Positions 10,022 to 20,520 of a DNA stretch of 64,000 nucleotides are shown here, in pieces (position 1 is the first letter of the stretch; every line of letters begins with the position of its first letter). The notes under the pieces were generated by a model. The model did no database searches. It was not told where the DNA came from and saw only the letters and a program-made list of their open reading frames with translations. Made by a program: the position numbers and the translations under genes. Source of the stretch: Sorghum bicolor (lineage: Eukaryota > Streptophyta > Magnoliopsida > Poales > Poaceae); contig NC_012872.2 of NCBI RefSeq assembly GCF_000003195.3, forward strand, positions 57,393,695-57,457,694, written 5' to 3'.

Positions 10022-10680
10022 GTACCGTCCTTAGAAATGAAGACTCGGCGCATCAGCAGCAGCTTCAAAGAGGGCTGACCTTGCATGCATGCGCTATGAG
10101 CCCATGATGTAGCTATTGTGGTTGAGACTTGAGAGAGAGAGAGAGAGAGAAAAGCTTTTGACTATTTGGAAACGACAATCCCAGTCACTTCACACCGCGC
10201 AGGCTGTTTCATGTACCGCGTTACTCATGCCATTCATGAGCACTCCCCTGTGGCACTACTGCATGTCGGCATCCCACAACAGTAAACAGTTGATTGACTT
10301 CGCTAGAGAACCAGACACATATGGACACATGATCAATCCGTGCTTCGGCACGCTAGAAGCTACCTGTGTTCAATGCCGCTTAACAAAATCAGTCAAAAAT
10401 ACGCTAGAAACGACATATTTATTTTGGGACACAGGGAGTATATGATTATTAATTACCTATTTTTCTGTCAAAAATATAATTCTGAATATAAATAAAGACA
10501 ACTATTACTCTATGTTTTCCCATCGATATCCATGGTTTTGCTCCGTATACATGGCATATCCATATGTCCTCAGTGTCTTACTATTACCAATTGGATGTCC
10601 TCGGCAAAGCCTAGTTCTATTCTAGTGAACGTTCAGTACAAACTAATCCAGCGAACGATCCAGACAGCGTCGTCTTCCAC
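10022..10680. other. Intergenic DNA with a GA microsatellite and half a Stowaway-like MITE
   Basis: No gene was recognised. A short (GA)n run lies at about 10131-10149. At about 10340-10441 sits what looks like one end of a mariner/Stowaway-type element ending TTTTGGGACACAGGGAGTA. The matching left end (TACTCCCT...) is not found upstream, so the copy appears truncated. Confidence 0.4.
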
Positions 10681-11430
10681 TCCGCTAACATTCCACTGAC
10701 GTCATTAAAAAATACAAATCATTTATTTTAAATTGCTATAACTTCCAAATGGTTTAACCAATTTTCATTCCGTCAGCACCATTGTATTCTTCGCAATGAG
10801 ACGAACAAAACTAGATCCCACTTACATATATTTCGAAGATTTTTTTTCATGTAGAAATTTATGTGTTAAATTATGACATATAACTTTACAACTTATGCAC
10901 ATAAATTGTATTGATTAACTTATATACACAAGTTGGCTTTCATGACTTTTTATGTTTGTAAGTTTTGATATAAGTTAATTCGTTTCTTTGTGTGATAATA
11001 ATTTTTGTGTTTGCAAGTTTTGAAATAAGCTATAACTTAGTTCATTCCTTTTGTGTTTAATAACTTTTTATAAATAAAATGTGTTTCATAACTCTTGTGT
11101 TTTCAAGGTCTCGTATAAGTTATAAGTTATACATTATAAGTTATATATTCTAAGTTATATCTGATTATTTTGTACACAAAAGCTATTATATGTAAATGGT
11201 GTGTTCTAAGTTATATGTTCTAAATTATATATCCTAAGTTAGTACATATAAGTTATTTGTAGAACAAAATTCTTTGAAACATATCTAAGTGGGGTCTAGT
11301 TTTATTCGTCGCATCGTGTAGAACACAGGTGCAGACGAAATTAAAAACGAACACACCGTTTTTAAGTTATAGCATTTTTAAAAAATATTTTGCTTTTGTG
11401 GGTTATGTGAGTGCCGACATCATAGGTAGA
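10680..11430. repeat. Fold-back element with long imperfect inverted arms
   Basis: The left arm (about 10730-10865) and the reverse complement of the right arm (about 11255-11400) align over roughly 130 bp. Both contain GCTATAACTT, then GACGAA(C/T)AAAACTAGA(T/C)CCCACTTA and ATAT(A/G)TTTC(G/A)AAGA. The 390-bp core is AT-rich and repeats AAGTTATA-type words many times. No coding frame is present. This is a non-autonomous DNA element or fold-back repeat; exact ends and TSD were not resolved. Confidence 0.6.
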
Positions 11431-11614
11431 GAAAGAGAATGAAGCGAGAGAGGCAATGGGGATGGATGCAAAGAATGAGTATTTCCTAAAAGGGAAAAAG
11501 GTGGGATTTTTTTTCCTAAAATAGAAAGTTTAATCGGTCGAAAAATCGTTCGTTTGATTTAGTTTGACTGATCGTTCGCCGATTAGTGGTGTCGTCAACA
11601 AAGTCTCCACATTG
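11431..11614. other. Intergenic DNA left of the retrotransposon nest
   Basis: No gene or clear repeat was seen. The last five bases, ATCCT (11615-11619, just beyond), are one copy of the target duplication of the outer solo LTR. Confidence 0.5.
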
Positions 11615-11698
11615 ATCCTTGTTGGGTACCATAAACCGGGATACTCGAAACAAAAGGAAAAAAAGCGGCAAAAAGGAACAGGGGCAAGCCTCGGGCCT

Positions 11699-11880
11699 GG
11701 CCTCGAGCGCCACCAACGCCTCGACCGAGCCCTTGGCCTCGAGCGCAACCAACGCCTCGACTGAGCCCCTAGCCGGCCTCGAGCGCAACCAACACCTTGA
11801 CCGAGCCCCTGGCCTCGAGCGCAATCAATGCCTTGCCCGAGCCCTGGCCTCGAGCGCATTCAACGCCTCATCTGAGCCTC
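11699..11880 (+). repeat. Minisatellite inside the outer solo LTR
   Basis: Five tandem units of about 35-40 bp each begin GGCCTCGAGCGC and continue A(A)CCAACGCCTCGACCGAGCCC with substitutions. Unit lengths read by eye are 36, 40, 36, 35 and 35. Confidence 0.9.
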
Positions 11881-12214
11881 GGCTCGGCGCTAGGCTTCTA
11901 ATACACGGTGGCCGTACCTCTAACGCGACGTGTGCATGCCTCCCACGCCACAGCACGGCACGTCGCTCACTATTCCACCAACTCCCATCACTGTAGCGTC
12001 TCACCCCTGTCACTGTGAGCGCTGCGCGACAGTAAGAGGGATGAGGGGAGTTAACCCGTGCCACTGTGACCATACTCTGGCGATTACTGTTCTACTGGTG
12101 CAGGACAAGCCGCAGCGCCTCGGATCTGACGGCCACAACCCAAACAGGGCTCGGCAATGCCGCCAACAGGGACGACCACACTACTGCCCACGCCACAAGG
12201 ACGAGGCAACCGAT

Positions 12215-13866
12215 TGTTGGGTATTCTTAACATCATTACCAAAAGTAGACTAAGTTCTCTAAATCTAGTAACGGTGCCAAAAATGCCAAACCTATCCCTC
12301 ACACCACTTAAGCCAAGTTGTCATCCCCTGCATGATATAAGAGACGCGGTATTGAAATATGCAATTGCTCTTCTAAATAAATAATGAATGGGATCTGCAA
12401 GCGCACAGATAAATACCGATGTAGCATTTTAACCGGGAAGTATTCCAGGTATCGTTATTTATATTTTTACCACTGGAAAGGGATTAACAATCATCAATAT
12501 TGATTACAGAATAGAATATGAGATTGGGCATCTATCATTGCATGTATAATTGAGAACATTTATCTATCTCTTCATACAGGGATAAGTGTCACATAAAAGA
12601 TATATGAAATAATAATAGTGACAAGGATAACTAATCTGATCTAGCCACATAATAAATATGATAAGCACCTCAATTAGATACTCTAGAAAGTCATTAGCAT
12701 GGTATTAGAACGAACTACAAGAATATTCCCTAAGTTATTCTCAACTATATAGTCTAGCATTATCATAATTAGTGCAAGCATACTTAGCAATCATTGCAAG
12801 ACAAGACTACGCCCATGCATAGTGATATTAGCAAGGTAAATGAGAAACATAGCAATCACTCCCCTGTAATAATGTTGCTCTGCCAGCCCAATACACGAGA
12901 GGGGGACTATATAAGAATCAATGAAGCTGTCACTATCACGAACCACCCCACGATCTGGCATATTGGGTACAATCGCAGATAAATACGGTATAAGCATCAC
13001 GCCTACACAATATCTATCATTTACCCATAGATCCGATGGATAAACGCTATACGATCCTAAGCATGTATATAGATCCAATCTAACTAAGCCAAGTACATAA
13101 CTATGATAAACTAAGAACAATATAATCTTGAATATAAGCAAGTAGAGCAAAGTCATAAGCAATATATTGAAGTAAAACAAAGTCATATTCATAATATTGA
13201 AGAACAAAGATAATTAGAACGTAATTAGAAGCACAATTAGAGAATTACCAAGAATCCTCTTGACAGATCCGGAAACCAATCGAAGATTGACTCCTTCTAG
13301 TTCTAATCCTATGTAGCTATGCTAATCTAGATGTCTAATTGATGTGGTGGCTCTAATCTTGATCAGAGGCTTCTTCTCCCTTGATGAACAATGAATTAGG
13401 GTTGAGAGGCTCTCTCCTCCAAGGGCCAGGGGGTCTGGTTTTATAGTCCCTCCAAGTGAATATGGCCATTGGATCAAACCGACATAGATTGTATGGTTTA
13501 GATTCATCCTTTAGGTCGGTGGAGATCTCCCACGAAGCAGAGTCCTGATTGGACTCCCTGAGGGGGCGGGCGCCCAGGGCAGGAGGGCGGGCGCCCTGCC
13601 TCTGGCCCCGTTTCGCCTCCGCTTCGGTCTCGTGGCTTCTGGAGTCTTCTAGATGTAAGATAATTGCACGGTACGTTAATATCTCTATGTAATCCCGACG
13701 TGTGGGCCTTTCTTCCATATTTCCTGATAACCCCCTGCAGAAATAGACAAACACCAAAACTCGTGGAATTCTGTCAGATAAAACCCTAAGTCTAGATGTT
13801 GATTTCATTTGGATCCTTTTCTTTATTTATTTGATAATTAAATTTGATACTTAAGGACCGTCAACA
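12215..13866 (-). repeat. 3' LTR of the Athila-like element
   Basis: 1652 bp, plus strand TGTTGGGTATTC...GACCGTCAACA, a direct repeat of 20521-22178. It carries a TATAAAA box on the minus strand at 13445-13439 and a GC-rich block of repeated GGGCGGGCGCCC words at about 13560-13600, just upstream of that box in element orientation. A 138-codon frame inside (13207-12791) is judged non-coding. Confidence 0.95.
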
Positions 13867-13867
13867 A

Positions 13868-13881
13868 ACTCCCCCAAGCTT
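13868..13881 (-). other. Polypurine tract of the Athila-like element
   Basis: The minus strand reads AAGCTTGGGGGAGTTTGTTGACGG, placing a purine-rich plus-strand primer directly against the 3' LTR start (TGTTGACGG). Confidence 0.8.
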
Positions 13882-14596
13882 ACCTCTTGCTCGTCCCTGA
13901 GCAAGGATAGACTCAGCTATGGATCATAAGTTGTTGCAATATTTTTTTAAAATTTGACGGTACACATGCTTTTTAAATAAAATCTCATCTCTGAGTTAGA
14001 GTAAACTGTCAAGACTTAAAACTTACTTACTTTACCTTCCACCATGGGACTTGTAACCGTCACTTCCATCTTGAGTGGTTAAAAGATAGAACAGTCTAGT
14101 CAAGTGCCATGTCTCTTATTCTTGATCAGCTATACCTCTGGAGTTTTATTGCAGATTTTCAAATAAAACTCAGAGATTCCTTGTATGATTCTCTCAGATA
14201 TCTCTTTTGTGGTATTTCTGGATCCTTACCAAGGCAGTGATGGTATATGCCTTCTCTCAAGATATGTGGTATTTATAGTATAAAGCATAATGACATTGTC
14301 TTCTCTCTCACCCTACTCTAATAAGGCTTTTATATCTGGAGCTCATAGGTGGGAGATAAAGTATACATACTTACAAGACATGTATTGCATAGTCAAACCA
14401 TGGATCCAAAGAAACAAATCAATAAGCTAAATCAAGATGTGCATGTGTGGCGAATGAATGGTGTATGGTGATAATGATAACAATGGTGGAAGTCTAATTC
14501 TACTTTTGCTCTTTGAGGGGATACATACCTTCCTTGCTTTTTGAAACTTTATGAGGATAATGAGATGCTCTATATTCTTTTCTTTTCTCTCAGGTG
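13882..14596. other. 3' non-coding internal region of the Athila-like element
   Basis: AT-rich DNA between the polypurine tract and the inverted solo LTR. No coding similarity was recognised. Before the solo LTR inserted it was continuous with 16267 onward. Confidence 0.6.
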
Positions 14597-14601
14597 GGTA
14601 T

Positions 14602-16261
14602 TGTTGACGGTCCTTAAGTATCAAATTTAATTATCAAATAAATAAAGAAAAGGATCCAAATGAAATCAAGATCTAGACTTAGGGTTTTATGTGACAGAAT
14701 TCCACGAGTTTTGGTGTTTGTCTATTTCTGCAGGGGGTTATCAGGAAATATGGAAGAAAGGCCCACATGTCGGGATTACGTAAAGATATTAACGTGCTGC
14801 ACAATTATCTTACATCTAGAAGACTCCAGAAGCCACGAGACCGAAGCGGAGGCGAAACGGGGCCAGAGGCAGGGCGCCCGCCCTGTCCTACTGGGCGCCC
14901 GCCCCCTGTTGGAGTCCAAACATGACTCTGCTTTGCGGGAGATCTCCACCGACCTAAAGGATGAATCTAAACCATACAATCTATGTCGGTTTGATCCAAG
15001 GGCCCATATTCACTTGGAGGGACTATAAAACCAGACCCCCTGGCCCCTAGAGGAGGGAGCCTCTCAACCCTAATTCATTGTTCCTCAAGGGAGAAGAAGC
15101 CTCTGATCAAGATTAGAGCCACCACATCAATTAAATATCTAGATTAGCATAGCTACAAAGGATTAGAACTAGAAGGAGTCAATCTTCGATTGGTTTCCGG
15201 ATCTGTTAAGAGGATTCTTGGTAATTCTCTAATTGTGCTTCTAATTGCTTTCTAATTATCTTTGTTCTTCAATATTATGAATATGACTTTGTTCTACTTC
15301 AATATATTGCTTATGACTTTGCTCTACTTGCTTATATTCAAGATTATATTGTTCTTAGTTTATCATAGTTATGTACTTGGCTTAGTTAGATACGATCTAT
15401 ATACATGCTTAGGATCGTATAGCGTTTATCCATCGGATCCATGGGTAAATGATAGATATTGTGTAGGCGTGGTGCTTATACCGTATTTATCTGCGATTGT
15501 ACCCAATATGCCAGATCGTGGGGTGGTTCGTGATAGTGACAGCTTCATTGATTCTTATATAGTCCCCCTCTCCTGTATTGGGCTGGCAGAGCAACATTAT
15601 TACAGGGGAGTGATTGCTATGTTTCTCATATTCCTTGCTAATATCACTATGCATGGGCGTAGTCTTGTCTCGCAATGATTGCTAAGTATGCTTGCACTAA
15701 TTATGATAATGCTAGACTATATAGTTAAGAATAACTTAGGGAATATTCTTGTAGTTCGTTCTAATACCATGCTAATGACTTTCTAGAGTATCTAATTGAG
15801 GTGCTTATCATATTTATTATGTGGCTAGATCAGATTAGTTATCCTTGTCACTATTATTATTTCATATATCCTTTATGTGACACTTATCCCTGTATGATGA
15901 GTTAGATATAATGTTCTCAATTATACATGCAATGATAGATGCTCAATCTCATATTCTATTCTGTAATCAATATTGATGACTGCTAATCCCTTCCCAGTGG
16001 TAAAAATATACATAACGATACCTGGAATACTTCCCGGTTAAAATGTTGCATCGGTATTAATCTGTGCGCTTGCAGATCCCATTCATTATTTATTTAGAAG
16101 AGCAATTGCATATTTCAATACCGCGTCTCTTATATCATGTTGGGGATGACAACTTGGCTTAAGTGGTGTGAGGGATAGGTTTGGCATTTTTAGCACCGTT
16201 ACTAGATTAGAGAACTTAGAACTTAGTCTACTTTTGGTAATGATGTTAAGAATACCCAACA
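14602..16261 (+). mobile_element. Inverted solo LTR of the same Athila-like family
   Basis: A 1660-bp LTR reads TGTTGACGGTCC...AGAATACCCAACA on the plus strand, the reverse of the host element's LTRs. It is flanked by perfect GGTAT duplications (14597-14601 and 16262-16266). It is therefore an independent insertion that lost its internal part by LTR recombination, not a rearranged copy of the host LTR. It keeps the TATAAAA box (15024-15030) and the GC-rich GGGCGCCCGCCC block (about 14870-14905). Confidence 0.93.
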
Positions 16262-16266
16262 GGTAT

Positions 16267-17715
16267 CTTGTACCCCTAATTCTACTGTCGGACACTTGTC
16301 CATTTTTACCTCTCGTCTCACTTTTTCTTTTCTTTCGAGGTTCCGAGCATTTGCTCCTTTTTATTTCCTCGTATATATATATATTTTTTTCAGAGCATTC
16401 ATCTCTTGAGATAATATAGCAAGTGGTAGTAACAAGATAACTTGAGCATATATTTCACAAGGGAAAAACAGGAATATTTTTAGTTATTCTCTCCCAAATT
16501 AGGAGTAGAATATTTTTGGGTGATTCTGGAGATGGAATGGGTGGATATATGTGGATGGTACTTCCGGAGTAGAAGTAGCATATATGAGTGAACGTGCAAG
16601 TGAATCTTGATTTAACCACATGACAAGCTCCTAAGGGTCTACACAGCTTGACCACACTCAATGCTCATAAGCAGTAAATAGTAAATGTGTGGCTCAAAGT
16701 CTAGCAAGCATGTATATATGTCTGTGGTAGGAATTTAAACTCTCATCATACAGGAACTCATCATGCAACATTTTAAAGATTTTTAAAGATAAAATTCTCC
16801 AGAATTCTAGCATCTCTAGGAACAGATAAACAGCAGCTCAACCTTCCCATATCGTATCCGTTAACATCTTAGACTTCAGATCAAGTTTTCATCCCACAAG
16901 TTTAGGTCTAGAGCAAGCTTTAAATTATAACAGTTATGTCTAAACTTGAGAGAGAACTTAAAATGTGCAAATTAGGCAGAGCAACTATTCATCATATCCA
17001 TGCTTAAGTTTTATTTAGATACAGATTAGCATAGCCACTTTATTTATTTATTAAACACACTAAGCAAAAGATATATATATAAGCATAAAATCTTTATTTG
17101 ATTTTTCCATAGTTATGTATATTTATATTCTAAAATAATATAAGTATAAAGATAGATAGATAGAAATACTTATCGGTATAAATGGGGGTGCTCTCCCCCA
17201 AGCTGAATTTTGACGTAATTTCCTTTGATGTAGCTAGCAAGCGGCAGAGGTGTATTTGAAAGTCAGCAGCATTCTGACAGCGATTAGAATATCCTCCGTC
17301 TGCTAGTCTTCTTGATTCTTAAATTCTGTGGAGCTCAAATAGACAACAAAGCTTGTGGAACTGATTAAGTGTTAGCATAAATATCTAGCCTTTATCATGT
17401 TGAGACTCCTTGATAAATATTACTCCCTGTTTTTTATATTTTTATTTTATAAAGCAGAACAGAAATTTTTATTTTATTTTTATGCCACCACAGTGAATGT
17501 ACTTATGGGTTTTATGCCACTCGTCTACTCACATGGGGCTTACTGTTTTTCACATTTTTATTTTCTTTTATTTTTAAGATAGTATAAATATGATTTACTA
17601 AGTGAACTATTTAAAATAATTGAAATAATTGAAAGGGAAAGGATAACTACCAAGTTTACCTCTTGGCAAGGCGTTCGGTGTTTTTAAGTCCCCTGAACGG
17701 GACTCTCCATTTTTT
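16267..17715. other. Non-coding interior of the Athila-like element where pol is missing
   Basis: About 1.45 kb of AT-rich DNA follows the gag-protease region in element orientation. No RT, RNase H or integrase motif was seen in any frame. A second polypurine-like word (minus strand AGCTTGGGGGAGA, 17204-17192) shares 12 bp with the real polypurine tract. CCAAGTTTACCTCTTG at about 17652 echoes CAAGCTTACCTCTTG beside the polypurine tract. Confidence 0.65.
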
Positions 17716-20360
17716 TCAATCGTCCTGAGGTTCGTTGGGTGGCGTAGTCGGTACTTCCGGCGGCGCCTCCTCTTCATGTATAGTTATCTTCATTTTCCAT
17801 ACCTGACTCGGTGCTTCCGTCTCCTCTGGATAATTCTGTTTAAACTCTACGTCTTCTGACCTTATAACTTCTCCTTCATAGTCTGCCCATCCATCCTTGA
17901 TGATTTCCCTCCTCTGGTTGCGGTTGCGTCTTTTCCTTACCTGCTTAGATTCTTCAACGATATAGTTAGGTTCAGTAAAATAACGGCGTACCTTCTCTGA
18001 GGGGAAGTGCATATGGACTTCTCCGGTTCCAATGTAGATAATTGCTTTAACGGTGCTGAGGAACGGTCTTCCAAGGATGATGGGTGGATCATACTCGTCT
18101 TCTCCCATGTCAATAACTTAAAAGTCTGTGTAGACAAAGTGATCGTCTATTTTGACAGGGACATCAGTTACTATTCCTTTAACTTCTCGAAATGTCTGAT
18201 CTGCCATCTGGAGCTGAATGTATGTTGGTCTTAGTGGCATGGTTCCGAACAAGAGCCGATAGGTGACTGCGGCCATTATGTTGACGTCCGATCCGGTGTC
18301 ACAAGTTGTCTTGTAGAAGTTGTATCCATTTATGGAGCAGTAGATGCTTGGCATTCCTGGGTCGTCCTTCTTGGTCAAAAATGGTGACTTAAGTTGGTGA
18401 TCTTGGCCTCCATGAACTACAGTGACCATCTTAGCTGTCTCGGTCCACACTTGCTTGTTCCTGTTCCTCCTGTTGGTCCTCTTCCTTGACTCACGTCTGG
18501 ATTGATCTGGAATTTGTGTAGTCTTGTTCTTGAAGAAAAATGTCTCCTTCCTCCCTTTGACGTAGAAACTGATCTTGGCAGCACTAGCGTAGATGATAGC
18601 TCCCGTGGTGTTTAAGAATGGCCTCCCTAGGATGATAGGTGCTCTCTCATCATTTCCGGTCTCTACCACTACGAAGTCTGCTGGGGCATACAAGGTACCA
18701 ACTCGGACACAAAGATTCTTCACTATTCCTTTTGGACAAGTTATTGTCTGATCTGCAAACTGCAAACACATGGTTGTCTCTAATAAAGGATATGTAAAGA
18801 ATTTTTCATAGAGTACCCTGGGTATAATGTTGACACTGGAGCCAAAGTCACAGAGTGCTTCTGGGACATCCACCATGCCGATGGAGATCGGGATGACGGG
18901 GCGTCCTGGATCGCCTCTCTTGACCGGCAGAAGGTCAGTCGAGAATTCAGTGACGGGGTTACTCCAATTACCTGCATCAAACATGTCTACAAGATTTGCA
19001 GATTCTAATCCTTCCGGTTGTGATGGTATACCGGGGTTAGTAGTAGGAACAGCAGCAGCTATTTGGTTTAACTGAGATTCAATCATTTTATTAAAGCTAA
19101 TTTGATTCTTGATGGCAGTAGAGAAATTATCCATTCTATTATTTATATTTTCTAGCATTTTATCATTAGATGTCAATTTCTTAGATAGGTTATCCATTAG
19201 CTTTCCTTGATTAGACACTAACTCTCTCAAAGGTGGAAAATTACTATTATTGTTGTAAGAATTATTACCTTGATAATTACCTGAGTAGTTAGGCCTCTGT
19301 TGATTCCAACCTTGATTTTGTTGAGGACGGTTGTAGTTGTTGTTGTTGTTGTTGATGTAGTTCACATCCTCAAGTATCTCAGGGCAGTGGTTGCCTGAGT
19401 GTCCAGTGTCTCCACACTCCTCACAAGTCATGTGAGAGTCGTAGATGTGCATAACTTCTTTCTTGTCTCCAGCTCTATCATCGAGCTTCTTCATGAGCAG
19501 GTCTAGCTTTGCAGACAGCATGTCTACCTCCTTCAGCTGATGCATACCTCCACCTCTCTTGCGTGTCTGGGTCCTCTCTTTATTCCAGCTTTGGTTGGAC
19601 GCCATCTTCTCCACAAGAGCTGTGGCTTGTGATATAGTAAGTGATAAAAATGCTCCTCCGGCTGCAGCATCCATGGTCTCTCGGGCACTGTTGCCGAGCC
19701 CATGATAAAACGTCTGCATCAATAGCCAACTCTCCATTCCATGATGGGGACATTCTAGGATGTAGTCTTGAAAGCGCTCCCATGCTTCTGGAACAGATTC
19801 ATTATTTTGTTGCTGAAAACTTGTAATCTTCCCACGGAGAGCATTGGTCTTGCCCATGGGAAAGAACTTTGCCAGGAAGTTTGTTGAGCAGAGTGCCCAC
19901 GTAGTATTCTTCAACTTGGAACGTAGAACCACTGCTTCGCTCTTCCTAAGAGTGAGAATGGGAAGAGGCGAAGTAGTATAGCATCTTTGGAAACTCCTGA
20001 TATGGTGAATGTGTTGCAAATCTCCAGGAAGTGTTGTAAATGAGCACTATCATCTTCGTGTGCCTTCCCACAGAACTGGTTGGATTGCACCATGTTGATA
20101 AGTCCAGGCTTGAGCTCAAAGTTGCCATCGATCTCTGCAGCAGGTCCAGTGCGGATGTTGTCCATAGAGGGAGCTGAGAACTCGCGGATTGATTTGTTCG
20201 CCATGGCTTCGAACTCTGAAGACAAGTTCCGGTGATCTTCTTGATTGGATGAAGCTTCTTGCTGAAGTGTTGATGATCTCTTCTTGAGCTTTGCTCTCGT
20301 CTTCTTGAATAATGCTTCGGGATTGTCAACAAAATTTCCTGGAAGATGTCTTCTATTCAT
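17716..20360 (-). pseudogene. Broken gag-protease gene with two retropepsin-like domains (Athila-like)
   Basis: The frame starts at ATG 20360 (MNRRHLPGNFVDN) and carries the first part of the Athila capsid. At about 19911-19930, just after GRAKQWFY, a one-base loss moves the coding similarity to another frame, open from 20019 to 18118. That frame has the rest of capsid (FLAKFFPMGKTNALRG), a CX2CX4HX4C zinc knuckle (19425-19384), an Asn-rich linker, and a protease domain with CDFGSSVNI (Asp codon 18849) and ILGRPFL. A second protease domain follows, with CDTGSDVNIM (Asp codon 18300). A TAA at 18120-18118 interrupts the second domain, which continues in frame as DPPIILGRPFL to 17716. Two lesions make it a pseudogene. 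Two complete retropepsin-like cores in one Gag chain is unusual. Confidence 0.88.
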
Positions 20361-20494
20361 ACATTCCCCTGCATAAGATAAAATAGAAAAATATCGGGGT
20401 AAAACTGTATGAGAGAATAGATAAGCTCAATCATATTAGTGATGCGAATGATAACTCAAAATCTTCTATTCCATTCCTGATTAGTAATCAACCT

Positions 20495-20512
20495 TCCCCG
20501 GCAACGGCGCCA
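20495..20512 (-). other. Primer binding site of the Athila-like element
   Basis: The minus strand reads TGGCGCCGTTGCCGGGGA, eight bases beyond the 5' LTR end. This class of site is typical of Athila elements and usually assigned to tRNA-Asp; the tRNA match was not checked. Confidence 0.85.
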
Positions 20513-20520
20513 AAAATGCT

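Noticed and set aside
10730..11400. MicroRNA precursor in the fold-back arms
   Set aside because: The arms are far longer than a plant miRNA hairpin, imperfect throughout and match no miRNA I know; siRNA production is a better hypothesis.
12791..15678. A 138-codon frame present in all three Athila-like LTR copies (13207-12791, 15262-15678, 21513-21181)
   Set aside because: It is low-complexity and hydrophobic from AT-rich DNA, resembles no family, and the 5' LTR copy has a nonsense change, so it is conserved only because the LTRs are young repeats.
19905..20025. Programmed -1 frameshift in the Athila-like gag
   Set aside because: The break is in the middle of the capsid domain, not at gag/pol, with no slippery heptamer seen. 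A one-base deletion is simpler, and a second lesion (TAA at 18118) supports decay.
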